Positions 15,630-24,560 of a DNA stretch of 64,000 nt are shown here, piece by piece. The DNA lies in NCBI RefSeq assembly GCF_024171995.1, contig NZ_JAMTCT010000008.1, positions 124,001 to 188,000 on the forward strand, given 5' to 3'. The first letter of the stretch is position 1. Each line of letters begins with the position of its first letter. The DNA is from Promicromonospora umidemergens. Lineage in GTDB: Bacteria > Actinomycetota > Actinomycetes > Actinomycetales > Cellulomonadaceae. The notes beneath the pieces were generated by a model. It was not told where the DNA came from. It was given only the letters and a program-made list of their open reading frames with translations, and did not search any database. The position numbers and the translations under genes are program-made.

Positions 15630-18600
15630 AGGGCCTGTTCCACCAGGTCGATGAGGTCGTCCGGCAGATCGTCGTCCTGGACCAGGCGACCGCCTCGCCA
15701 CACGAAACGAGTGGTGGTCACGGGGTCTCCGTCCGAGCCCGCGGCGAGAGCATGGATCGCGATCTCAGGAACCTCCGGGTAGCACGCCCACTCGTGGTCG
15801 GACGTGAGGACGAGGTCCAGGTCGAGGTCGCGCAGGAGGGCGAAGATCTGCCCGCGGTTGTTCTCGTCGATCCCGACGAAGACCTCGTCGAGCAGGATCA
15901 AACGGGGTGCGGTCGGCGTGGCCTCGTAGTGCGCGGCGAGTGCCGCGAAGAGGGGGAGGTGCAGCGCGATGGCTTTCTCGCCACCGGAGAGCACGCTGTG
16001 CGTGCGCTTGGTCAGCGTGCGCCAGCCCTCGATGTCCGGGCGGGAGAGCTGGACCTGGAACCGGTGCCACTGGGTGTAGTCGAAGACGGTCGCGAGCTGT
16101 TGCGCCCAGCTGCGTCCGGAGTCCTGCGCGTGCGCTGCGTCGATCCGGGCGCGGAAGAACGTGTGGAGGGCATCGTGCTCCACCTCGGTCAGGAGGGCAG
16201 GGTTGCGCAGGAGCAGTTCTCGAGCACTCCGCAGACCGGTGCCCGCATCGTCTCGGACGTCCCAGCTGAGGCGTACCCGGACGCCGGATGCTGTTCGCAC
16301 CGTGCCGAGACGGTCGTTCATCCGGCGTACCAGCGCGTCTGCGTCACGGATCGTCTGCGAGAGATGCCGCCGCGTGTCTCCGGTGAGGGCCTTCTCGAAC
16401 AGGGCGTGCTCGCTGTCGGTGATCTCGTGGTGGGCGCGTCGCTCCTCCTCCTCGACAAGGTGAAGGAGTTCCGCGATGCCGATCCGGCGGCCGGGCAGCA
16501 CTGCGACCGGGATGACGACGTCGCTCTCTTGGATGACGTCGAGGTGGGCCCGGCGGGCAAGCTTGTCGCCGATCTCGTGGGCCCGTTGGTGGAGCCGGCT
16601 CTGCGCGTGATGCAGCGTGTCGTTGGGGCGGGTGGTGGGCAGCGTGCGGTCGAGTCGGCGGGATTCTTCCAGCACGGCGGTCACCCCGGCGTCCACAGGC
16701 AGCGGCTCGGTGATACCTGTGTCGGTGGCGAGTGTCGTGCTCAGCGCGGCGACCAGGGCTCGGGAGACCTCGTCACGGTGCTCCAACGCGCTCTGGTGCT
16801 CTGACTCAGCCGTGACAGCGGCCTGCTCCAGGCGGGCGACAGCCTTGCCCGCGTTCCCCGCCTCGCTCGTGAGCCGCTTCACCTCGCGACCTTCGTCGTC
16901 GATCTGTCCGGTCAGCTCGTCAAGACGCGACACCACCTCGGCGTACGAGCCGCCGAGCCGTTCCTCGAGCGTGCGGAGCCGGACGGCGTCCTCGTGCGCC
17001 GTTCTCCCATCGCCCTCCGCGCGGTCCTGCTTGCTCGAGACGTCGTCCGCGGCAACCTCGGCGGCCTCCTGTGTGTCCAAGGACGTGTCACGCGCGGCCT
17101 CGGCGTCGCGCTCCGCCTGCACACGGTCCCGGTCCTGGACGCGCAGCAGGGCCAGGGTGGCAGTGATGGTCTCGAGCTGCTCGCGCTCGTTGGGCAGGGC
17201 GCGTTCCTGTGCCCCCCGGACGAGCGTCTCGTGGGCACGGGTCACGGCGTCCTGGGCCTCACGCACCGCCTCGGCAGCGACGCCGTCGGCCCGTTCACGC
17301 TCGGCCTGCAGCACGGAGGCCTCATCGATCGCCCGACGTGCGGCAGCAAGTGTGGTGGCGGAGGGAAGCCGCGTGGCCTCGGCATCGACGATCCGCAGCT
17401 GCTCCTCCAGTCGCTGCACGGTGTCGGCGTGCCCGGCTGCGCTCCTGGCGTGCTCGGTGATCTGCTCGTCGAGCTCTGCGAGGCGCACGAGTCGGTGTCG
17501 TTCGCGTGCGGCGGCGCCGATGAACTGTGCGGCGTCCTTCGACCAGGTGCCCCGTGCGACGCCGAGACGCCAGGCGCCGGCCGGGGAGACCCAGCTCGCT
17601 GCCGTGCCCTCCGATGCCTCGTCGCCGGTCTGGTGCAGCCCGACGGCGTCAAGGGCGCGCGTGACGGCGGTTGCGGACACTGCGACGCCGGCGGGGACGT
17701 CGGGTCGCAGTACCTGCGAGAGCCGCGGCCCGTCGACCGGTGCGGACGGGGCCAGCACCGTGTCGTGACCGGCGGGGACGAGGGAGCCGTCTGACGCCAG
17801 CCAGGCGTCGAGCAGGCCCGACGACTCCAGGGCGGCCTCGAGTCCGGCCTGGTCGTCGCCCGGCACGGAGTCCTGGAAGTCGACGACCTGCCACAGCCGA
17901 GCCCCCGGGCCGCGCCCGGGACGCTCCGAACGGAACCGAGACGGCGTGGGAGCCACCAGGGACTGGTCGGCGAGCGCCGCATGCTCCGCCGTGAGCCTGT
18001 CCCGCTCGCCTGCCTCAGCATCGTGCAGGCGTGCCTGCTCGTCGCGGTCCCTCTCCAGCTCGCGCCGGGTCTCGTACCTCGCCTGCTGGACGTGCTCGGT
18101 GACCCTGTCGGTATCGAGGGCGGCGAGCAGCGCCGGTTCATCGAGCTCCAGCACGGAGCAGGAACGTGCCCAGGCCATCACCTCCTCGACGTAGCGTTCC
18201 TCCTCCGCCGATGCCGCGGCCCGCGCGTCGTCCAGGTCGCTTGCCGCCTGTGCGAGCAGCTCCAGAGCGCGGGTGCGGGCAGCCTCGGCCGTGTCACGGT
18301 CCGCGCCGGCCTTCTCGAGCCGGTCCAGGAGGCGGAGCACTTCGCTGACATGGCCCTCGACGATCTTGATGCGCGCCGCGAGGTCGTCCGTACCGATCAG
18401 GTCTTCCATCCCGATCGCACGAGCGGTCTGTACCGCCACGCCGCGGGCTCGTTCGGCTGCACCGCTCTGGTCTGCGGCGGCGCGTACCGCCTCGGCTGCC
18501 TTGGTCGCCGCCCGCCCGGCCTGCGCCCGTGCCGTCTCCAGGTCGTGCCGTGAGCGGTCGGCGACCTTGACCGACTGCGCTGCCCTCTTGCGTAGGTCCT

Positions 18601-19609
18601 CGAGATTCCGGCCTTCCTGATAGGCGTCGGAGTCCTTGAGAGCCTGCTGCTCGGCGTGCCGGCCGGTGAGTCGGGTCTCGGCCTCCGCTCGGAGCTGAGT
18701 GAGTTCCGCCTCGCGCTCCTGGGCTTCGGTGAGCCGGTCGCCGCCCTGACGGAGCCGCCGCGAGGCCGTGTCCACCTCGGTAGCTGCGGCGGTGACGGCC
18801 TTGGCGCGCTCGCGCAGCAGCACTGCGCCGTACGTGCGCGTCGTGTCGAGCAACGTGTGTGCCGCACGGACCTCGACGGCCAGGTCAGCCAGCTCGGCTC
18901 GTCTCTGGTCGAGCCGTTCGAAGCCCTCCGCGAGCTCCTCGATGCGCGTCGCGTCGACAGGTGGCAGCGCGGAGGAGAGGAAGGTCGAGAGGTTCTCCGG
19001 GTCGAGCCGCTCGGACAGTTTGGGACGGCGCAGCTGCAGCAAGGCCTGCACGAGTGCGTCGTACCGGTCCGGTTCCATGCCAGGGAAGAGGGTGGTGCGT
19101 ACGTGTTCGCGATAGCCGTGGACGTCGTCCTCGTACACCTTTCCGCGACTGCTCACGGCCGTCTTGAGGTGGGCGACGGTCAGCGGCTCGCGATCAGGTT
19201 GCAGCTCGAGGTCGTACCCGACGCGGGCCTGCACCACGAAATAGGTGGTCCGCACCCTCGTGTCGGACTTGCTTGCCTGCAGCCGCGCGCCGATCGTCAC
19301 GTGCTGCTCGCCCAGGTCTGCCGGACGGCGTAGCTCCAGCCACACGTAGCCGACGCGGGTCGCGCCGACGGCTCCCTGTCCCATGAGGTTCCAGTGCATC
19401 GACCGCTCGCCCGACCCGAACGTCGACAGGCGTGACGGCCGCAGGTTGGCATCCAGCAGGAACGGGAGGAGCAGCTCGAGAGCCTTCGACTTGCCGCTGC
19501 CGTTCGGGCCGCGCAGGAGGAGCCGGCCGTCGGCGAACGTGAGTGTCTCGTCGTGGTAGCGCCACACGTTCAGCAGCCCTGCGCGGGTCGGTTGCCAGCG
19601 GTTCGTCAT
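15626..19609 (-). CDS. jetC: Wadjet JetC, SMC-like ATPase of the TIGR02680 family
   Basis: JetC is the SMC/MukB-like motor of Wadjet. In the 1327-residue protein, Walker A is RGPNGSGKSKA at residues 33-43, and a long alternating Glu/Arg/Ala coiled coil fills the middle (roughly 270-1000) with a hinge-like region near 580-740. The C-terminal head has the signature VLSGGEKA near residue 1205 and Walker B RLILLDEVFVGID near 1235, followed by LTSDHEW. Length and order fit the family. The ATG at 19609 overlaps the jetB stop (ATGA), and its own stop overlaps jetD (GTGA). The tight coupling suggests fixed subunit ratios. Confidence 0.92.
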   Translation of the reverse strand: MTNRWQPTRAGLLNVWRYHDETLTFADGRLLLRGPNGSGKSKALELLLPFLLDANLRPSRLSTFGSGERSMHWNLMGQGAVGATRVGYVWLELRRPADLGEQHVTIGARLQASKSDTRVRTTYFVVQARVGYDLELQPDREPLTVAHLKTAVSSRGKVYEDDVHGYREHVRTTLFPGMEPDRYDALVQALLQLRRPKLSERLDPENLSTFLSSALPPVDATRIEELAEGFERLDQRRAELADLAVEVRAAHTLLDTTRTYGAVLLRERAKAVTAAATEVDTASRRLRQGGDRLTEAQEREAELTQLRAEAETRLTGRHAEQQALKDSDAYQEGRNLEDLRKRAAQSVKVADRSRHDLETARAQAGRAATKAAEAVRAAADQSGAAERARGVAVQTARAIGMEDLIGTDDLAARIKIVEGHVSEVLRLLDRLEKAGADRDTAEAARTRALELLAQAASDLDDARAAASAEEERYVEEVMAWARSCSVLELDEPALLAALDTDRVTEHVQQARYETRRELERDRDEQARLHDAEAGERDRLTAEHAALADQSLVAPTPSRFRSERPGRGPGARLWQVVDFQDSVPGDDQAGLEAALESSGLLDAWLASDGSLVPAGHDTVLAPSAPVDGPRLSQVLRPDVPAGVAVSATAVTRALDAVGLHQTGDEASEGTAASWVSPAGAWRLGVARGTWSKDAAQFIGAAARERHRLVRLAELDEQITEHARSAAGHADTVQRLEEQLRIVDAEATRLPSATTLAAARRAIDEASVLQAERERADGVAAEAVREAQDAVTRAHETLVRGAQERALPNEREQLETITATLALLRVQDRDRVQAERDAEAARDTSLDTQEAAEVAADDVSSKQDRAEGDGRTAHEDAVRLRTLEERLGGSYAEVVSRLDELTGQIDDEGREVKRLTSEAGNAGKAVARLEQAAVTAESEHQSALEHRDEVSRALVAALSTTLATDTGITEPLPVDAGVTAVLEESRRLDRTLPTTRPNDTLHHAQSRLHQRAHEIGDKLARRAHLDVIQESDVVIPVAVLPGRRIGIAELLHLVEEEERRAHHEITDSEHALFEKALTGDTRRHLSQTIRDADALVRRMNDRLGTVRTASGVRVRLSWDVRDDAGTGLRSARELLLRNPALLTEVEHDALHTFFRARIDAAHAQDSGRSWAQQLATVFDYTQWHRFQVQLSRPDIEGWRTLTKRTHSVLSGGEKAIALHLPLFAALAAHYEATPTAPRLILLDEVFVGIDENNRGQIFALLRDLDLDLVLTSDHEWACYPEVPEIAIHALAAGSDGDPVTTTRFVWRGGRLVQDDDLPDDLIDLVEQAL

Positions 19610-20901
19610 GCGGGGCTCTCCTCAGGAACGTTGCGTGCTGGAGCTGCGGCGAAGGTTGCGTCGCGATACCGGTGAGCGGCAGGGCGGGCCGTCACCACGG
19701 CACCGTCGCGTGTGACGAGATGATGGCGCCCCAGCAGGCCGATCGCCTCTGCGAGGAGTCGATCCGGACCGTCGTCGTCCTGGTAGGTCCGCGCCCAGCC
19801 GCGGTTCGCGGCGAGCAGGTCGGCGATCGCGCTGCGGAGCAGGTCGATGTGGCTACTGCCTGCCGGGCTGCTCGTCAGCACTGTGACGAGGTGGAGCGCG
19901 GCGACCGAAGGGGCCCCGTCACCCGGGAACACCTCGTCGGTCGAGATCCGCTCGCGATCGACCAGCAGGTACCCCTCGGCCCGCGTCTCCAGCACGAAGC
20001 CAGCCGTCTCGGCGGCCTTGCGCAGCTGTTCGCGCCCGCTGATCGAGTCGAGGTAGTCCCGCTGGGCGGGGCTGAGCCGGTCCCTGTGCAGCGCGGGATC
20101 GTCGAACACTGCGCGGAGGGTCGAGTGCCGCAGCCACAGGTTGCGACGCGTCCGGGCAGCATCGTCCTCCGGGGGCGCGAGCGGCCCCGCGCCGGGCCGG
20201 GTCGCGTCGCGGTAGTCCTCGCCGTACGCGGGCTCGGCGAGCAGCGCGTCGACGGCGTCGTCGAGCCACTCGTCCTGGTCCAGGTTGACGGCGGTGGACG
20301 ACGCCCCGACGGGTGCAGCGAGCAGCGAGAACAGGCCGGCCTGCTCCACCTGGTAGAGCACAGCGGTGGTCGCGTCGTCGGTGAACGACTCGGCGCGGCC
20401 TTCAACGGCCCGGAGGATCCCCGCCTCCTCGAGCTGGAGCACGGCGTCGACGAAGGCTCGGCGGTGCCCGTGCCTCTTGGTGTCGAACGGCGGTAGCGCA
20501 GCGTCGGTGCTGCAGGAGTGCGCCGCAGCCTCCGCGAGCTCACCGAGCGTGACGACACGGCGAGACACGAGCTCGGCGCCGACGACGCACAGGAGGACGT
20601 ACCGGTGCCGGTCGAACGGGACACCGGAGCGGTGCTGTCTGGCGGGGCGGACGTCGTCGGGCACGAGATCGGGGGGTGCCACCTTGACGAGGCGCACGTG
20701 CCCGCTGCGTGGGTGCAGCCGCAGCTCCCAGCCGAGGTAGTTCTGGAACCAGGCGCTGACGGCGATCTGTCGGCGCCGCACGAGGTCGTAGTCGTCCGGC
20801 GAGCTGTCCCGGACGATCAGGGGAGTGCGGAGGAGAACCCGGATTGCCTTGCGGACCTCCTCCGTCTCGGTGACGACAAGCTGGTTCTGCAGGTTGCTCA
20901 C
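19606..20901 (-). CDS. jetB: Wadjet JetB, TIGR02678/DUF2398 type (MukE/kite-like)
   Basis: JetB is the small kite-type winged-helix subunit that bridges JetA and the JetC heads. The 431-residue protein matches the DUF2398 style: RKAIRVLLRTPLIVRDSSPD near the N-terminus, then AWFQNYLGWELRLHPRSGHV, RRRYV-like FDRHRYVLLCVVGAELVSRR, and the late ETRAEGYLLVDRERISTDEV. The GTG start at 20901 is preferred over an upstream ATG because it overlaps the jetA stop as GTGA, matching the other junctions in the operon. No membrane segment is present, so it is cytoplasmic. Confidence 0.88.
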   Translation of the reverse strand: MSNLQNQLVVTETEEVRKAIRVLLRTPLIVRDSSPDDYDLVRRRQIAVSAWFQNYLGWELRLHPRSGHVRLVKVAPPDLVPDDVRPARQHRSGVPFDRHRYVLLCVVGAELVSRRVVTLGELAEAAAHSCSTDAALPPFDTKRHGHRRAFVDAVLQLEEAGILRAVEGRAESFTDDATTAVLYQVEQAGLFSLLAAPVGASSTAVNLDQDEWLDDAVDALLAEPAYGEDYRDATRPGAGPLAPPEDDAARTRRNLWLRHSTLRAVFDDPALHRDRLSPAQRDYLDSISGREQLRKAAETAGFVLETRAEGYLLVDRERISTDEVFPGDGAPSVAALHLVTVLTSSPAGSSHIDLLRSAIADLLAANRGWARTYQDDDGPDRLLAEAIGLLGRHHLVTRDGAVVTARPAAHRYRDATFAAAPARNVPEESPA

Positions 20902-22472
20902 GAGACCGCCCCCACGGTGGCCGGCTGCGCCCGTGTGGAGGTGACCACGTCGAGGCGGATGGTGAAGTCGGGGCACTCCAGCTCGCCGAACGTGGTTCGC
21001 AGGACGGCTCGGGCGCCGCCCGGGGCCGGCGTCAGTGTGAGCGCCACGAGACCGTCGGACGAACGGACCGAGCGTGGGCCCGGCCCTGCGACGGCCACCG
21101 CCTTGCCGACCAGTGCGAGCAGGTGCCGGAACGCCACCGGGTCGAGTCGTGCGATCTGGGACAGGCGAGTCTCTCCGCCGGTTCCGAGTGCATCGAGCGC
21201 TGCGATGGCTTGCTCACGCTCGGCGCGCGCCTGCTCCGCGCGCTCCCGCCGCAGTGCGCTGACGTCACGGACCTTTCCGGTCCGCGAGAACACCGCGGTA
21301 CGGCCGGACTCCCGCAGTGTGCGCGACACTGGCACGGGTGGGGCCGCCTGCCAGGGCACGCCCGCCGAAACCGTCTCCGGGTCCACCCGGTCCAGGTGGG
21401 CATGACGTGCGGAGTGCAGTCCGAAGCCCACGCGCCACAGTCGGTGCAGGTCGGCGTCGGACGGCGCCGCCGCGAACCAGCGTGCGAGCGTCCGGAAGTC
21501 CGCCTCGATGCTCGACGGGCGCCGCCGGGCCGCCCAGAGGCGTTCGAGGACCTGCAGCAACGCCAGGATGGCCCGACGGCCGGCCGCGCCCAGCTCCTCC
21601 GCGCGCGGGCGGCTGCCGTCGAGGGGTGAGAACCAGGCATCGAGTCCGGCCCACCGCGCCCGCGCCTGCGCGAGCCACCGTTCCTCTCGGTCTGCGGTAC
21701 GCAGCTGCGGCGGCAGCTCTGCCCCCGCGAGGGCACGGGCGAGGACCGCGTCGACGCCCTGCGCGCGGACCCGGTCCAGCGACCGGACGATGCGGGCCGC
21801 CCGCTCGTCGAGGCGGGAGAGGTACTCCTGGAGGTAGGTCACCGTGGCCTGCTTGACGTCTGCGAACGTCTCCTCGTCGACCTCCTGTGCACGCAGGAGC
21901 CGTTGCAGGTCGGCGTTGAACCGCTTGACGTTGGCCGCGAGCGCTGTCAGGTGCCCCTCGAGCTCTTGGAGAGCCACGTAGACCTTGCGGTCGAGCGCGG
22001 CTTCGTCCGTTGCGCTCGTGCGAGCGGGCGGCGCGGAGGCAGCGAGATCCGCGAGCTGGTCGAGCCGGTCGGCGATGGCTTCCAGTACAGCCGTCTGCAG
22101 TGACCCTGTGGCCTGGAGCGCCGCGACGGCAGCGGCATGCCCGGCGAGGGCTGCCTCTCCGTGACGGGTGAGCGAGAACTGCAGATTGCGGCGCTCGTAC
22201 TCGCGCACCGTGCGATAGCGCTCGGTGTGGTTCTGGCCGGACTCCAGCAGATCCCAGGCCACGAGCTGGTCGAGCGCTGCGGTGAGCTCCGCGTCACCGA
22301 GCTCGTCACGCCATCCGACGTCGTCGAGGTGCCGGCGCACGTCGTCTGCTGTCAGGGAGGTGACCAGCCGATCGTTCGCATCGCCGAAGGCATACAGGAG
22401 CGCGGTGTAGAGGGCGTTGCGATCGGCGCCTGTGAACCGGAACAGCGTCTCTGGAAGGACGATGTGGCGCAT
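20898..22472 (-). CDS. jetA: Wadjet JetA, TIGR02677/DUF2397 type (MukF/kleisin-like)
   Basis: JetA is the kleisin-type subunit that closes the SMC ring. It has 524 residues. The start RHIVLPETLFRFTGADRNAL and the winged-helix region with LTADDVRRHLDDVGWRDEL are typical of the DUF2397 family. A helical middle and an arginine-rich C-terminal region (REERWLAQARARWAGLDAWF) follow. It is the first gene of the operon and starts with ATG at 22472. A short inverted repeat lies about 40 bases upstream and may be the control site. The operon order jetA-jetB-jetC-jetD is the standard one. Confidence 0.88.
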   Translation of the reverse strand: MRHIVLPETLFRFTGADRNALYTALLYAFGDANDRLVTSLTADDVRRHLDDVGWRDELGDAELTAALDQLVAWDLLESGQNHTERYRTVREYERRNLQFSLTRHGEAALAGHAAAVAALQATGSLQTAVLEAIADRLDQLADLAASAPPARTSATDEAALDRKVYVALQELEGHLTALAANVKRFNADLQRLLRAQEVDEETFADVKQATVTYLQEYLSRLDERAARIVRSLDRVRAQGVDAVLARALAGAELPPQLRTADREERWLAQARARWAGLDAWFSPLDGSRPRAEELGAAGRRAILALLQVLERLWAARRRPSSIEADFRTLARWFAAAPSDADLHRLWRVGFGLHSARHAHLDRVDPETVSAGVPWQAAPPVPVSRTLRESGRTAVFSRTGKVRDVSALRRERAEQARAEREQAIAALDALGTGGETRLSQIARLDPVAFRHLLALVGKAVAVAGPGPRSVRSSDGLVALTLTPAPGGARAVLRTTFGELECPDFTIRLDVVTSTRAQPATVGAVS

Positions 22473-22511
22473 GAGCCTCCCTGTGTTCGGGCAACGGTGG
22501 CTGACGTCGGA

Positions 22512-22530
22512 CCTGACCGGTTAGGTCAGG
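22512..22530. promoter_or_regulatory. Short inverted repeat upstream of the Wadjet operon
   Basis: CCTGACC at 22512-22518 and GGTCAGG at 22524-22530 form a perfect 7-bp inverted repeat with a 5-base spacer, about 40 bases upstream of the jetA start and 138 bases upstream of the divergent serine hydrolase. This is a reasonable operator position for either gene, but the regulator is unknown. Confidence 0.4.
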
Positions 22531-22667
22531 CAGCGCTTCGGACCCTATCCGGGGCCACCGACATCCAGGATCTCTACTGCGGTGCGGAACCTCAGAGCGG
22601 CCTCCCGCACCTCCCCGTACGGCTTTCCGCAGTCCTCTCCGAACCCGGGTTTTCTAGGTTGAGCAGC

Positions 22668-23783
22668 ATGCCGAGCCAGCCCAGATTCCGTCGCACCCGC
22701 CGCACTATCGCGGCCCTCCTCGTCACTGCCGTCGTCACCACCGCAGCGGTCACTCTCGCCCTGACGCTCGCACGCGCTCAGACCCTCCACGCTGTCACGG
22801 CCAGCACCGTGCCCTCGACGTCCGCCGCCCTCCTGACAGTCACCGGATCCGGTCCAGCCGACACCTGGACCTCCGGCTCCCCGACCCCCGCCGGTACGGA
22901 GCCGCCGTCGGGCAACGAGCACTTCCGCATCGGCAGCATCACCAAGACCTTCGTCGCCACGGCGATCCTGCAGCTCGTCGACGAGAACAGGATCGAGCTC
23001 GACGCCCCCATCGAGACCTACCTGCCAGGCACCGTTCCCAACGGCGCCAACATCACCATCCGCCAGATCCTCAACCACACCAGCGGCCTGTACGACTACA
23101 TGAAGGGGGAGGGCTGGTCCACCAACCGCTGGCGCGGCGACGCCCGCTTCATTACCTACTCGCCCGACCAGCTGCTGACCGAGGCCTTCCGGCACGAGCC
23201 GTACTTCGCGCCGGGCACGGACGTCCGCTACTCGAACACGAACTACATCGTGGCGGGCCAGCTCATCGAGGCGGTCACGGGTCGGCCGTACAGCAGCGCG
23301 ATCGAACACCGGATCCTGGCGCCCCTCGCGCTCATGGGCACGTCCTTCCCGGGCGACGACGCGAGCCTGCCGGAGCCTGCCGTCCACGCCACCGCCAGCC
23401 TCGACGGCGGCAAGGAAGTCGACGTCACTGAGCAGAACGTCTCCCTCGACTGGGCCGCCGGCGAGATGGTCTCGACGACCCGCGACCTGCAGACGTTCTT
23501 CGCCGCCCTCCTGGGCGGCAGCCTGATCAGCGAGGACTCACTGGTCCAGATGCGCACCACAGTCCCGATGGGCATGGGCTTCCACTACGGCCTCGGCCTG
23601 GAGCGCTTCGACCTGCCCTGCGGCGGCCAGCTCTGGGGACACGGTGGCCAGCTCCTCGGCTACGTCACCTACGCCTACCGCCGCGACGACGGCCGCAGCC
23701 TCACCCTGCTGCTCGCCTCCGGCAGGAGCGACGGATTCATTCCGTTCGCGGCTGCTACGGGTGCGGCGTATTGCCTGACGTGA
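22668..23783 (+). CDS. Secreted serine hydrolase, beta-lactamase/DD-peptidase family
   Basis: The ATG at 22668 gives a 371-residue protein with an N-terminal export signal: basic RFRRTRRT, then a hydrophobic stretch (IAALLVTAVVTTAAVTLALT). The mature part has the three motifs of the class C beta-lactamase/D-Ala-D-Ala carboxypeptidase fold: SITK with nucleophile Ser90 and Lys93, RYSNTNY as the Tyr-x-Asn motif, and HGGQLLGY as the third motif. It probably works outside the membrane on peptidoglycan or related peptides or esters. It is divergent from Wadjet and marks the return to ordinary chromosome. Substrate cannot be told from sequence. Confidence 0.85.
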   Translation: MPSQPRFRRTRRTIAALLVTAVVTTAAVTLALTLARAQTLHAVTASTVPSTSAALLTVTGSGPADTWTSGSPTPAGTEPPSGNEHFRIGSITKTFVATAILQLVDENRIELDAPIETYLPGTVPNGANITIRQILNHTSGLYDYMKGEGWSTNRWRGDARFITYSPDQLLTEAFRHEPYFAPGTDVRYSNTNYIVAGQLIEAVTGRPYSSAIEHRILAPLALMGTSFPGDDASLPEPAVHATASLDGGKEVDVTEQNVSLDWAAGEMVSTTRDLQTFFAALLGGSLISEDSLVQMRTTVPMGMGFHYGLGLERFDLPCGGQLWGHGGQLLGYVTYAYRRDDGRSLTLLLASGRSDGFIPFAAATGAAYCLT

Positions 23784-23921
23784 CGGCCGACCACCTCAGC
23801 CGTCCGGATCAGCCAGTACAGCGACCCCCGACCCCGCCCGCGTCAACCGGGTGGAGTGTGATTCCCGTGGCCAGGAGACCGTCGGGCTCGGCGGTCCGGG
23901 CTCTCGTCCGACCTTCTGACG

Positions 23922-24560
23922 TCACGACTCCAGGTACCGCAAGATCGCCAGCACCCGCCGGTTGTACCCGTTCTCGGCCAGCAACCCCAGCTTGTCGAAG
24001 ATCGCGTTCGAGTGCTTCTCCACCGCCGACGTCGACACGAACAACGCCGCAGCGATCCCCGCGTTGGTCCGCCCCTCGGCCATCAACGAGAGCACCTCCC
24101 GCTCCCGCTCCGTCAGCACCCCGAGCGCATGCGACGTGTCCCGAAACAGCTGCCGCACCACATCCGGATCCAGCACCAGCCCCCCGATGCGCACCCGCTC
24201 CAGCGCGTCGAGAAAGTCGTCCACCCCCATCACCCGGTCCTTGAGCAGGTACCCGACGGCGCGCGCGTCATCCCCGAGCAGCACCTGCGTGAACTCGCGC
24301 TCCACGTACTGCGACAGCACGAGGATGCCCACCTCCGGCCAGCGCTCCCGGATCCGCACCGCGGCCTGCACGCCCTCGTCGGTGTGGGTGGGCGGCATGC
24401 GCACGTCCAGCACGACGACGTCGGGCAGCTCCGCCGCCAACCGCGCCAACAAAGGCTCAGCGGAACCGTAGGCGGCGACGACGTCGTGCCCCTCGTCCGT
24501 CAGGAGGCTGCGGATGCCCTCGCGGAGCAGGGCGGAGTCCTCGGCCAGCATCACGCGCAC
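23922..24560 (-). CDS. NarL/LuxR-type response regulator
   Basis: The receiver domain begins VRVMLAEDSALLREG and contains the phospho-acceptor region PDVVVLDVRMPP, with the conserved Lys in GYLLKDRVMGVDDF. The C-terminal HTH is LTEREREVLSLMAEGRTNAG followed by VSTSAVEKHSNAIFDKLGL. Length is 212 residues from the GTG at 24560, which overlaps the upstream kinase stop by 10 bases; a GTG at 24554 would also work. The kinase just upstream is its evident partner. Target genes are not shown by the sequence, though the neighbouring hydrolase or DedA genes are candidates. Confidence 0.9.
   Translation of the reverse strand: MRVMLAEDSALLREGIRSLLTDEGHDVVAAYGSAEPLLARLAAELPDVVVLDVRMPPTHTDEGVQAAVRIRERWPEVGILVLSQYVEREFTQVLLGDDARAVGYLLKDRVMGVDDFLDALERVRIGGLVLDPDVVRQLFRDTSHALGVLTEREREVLSLMAEGRTNAGIAAALFVSTSAVEKHSNAIFDKLGLLAENGYNRRVLAILRYLES

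Noticed and set aside
15752-19333. Several long plus-strand frames across jetC
   Set aside because: They mirror the jetC codon pattern and show low-complexity Arg/Gly/Val composition.
1-22500. Integrative element boundaries
   Set aside because: No integrase, tRNA or matching direct repeats were seen, so the island limits cannot be defined from this window.
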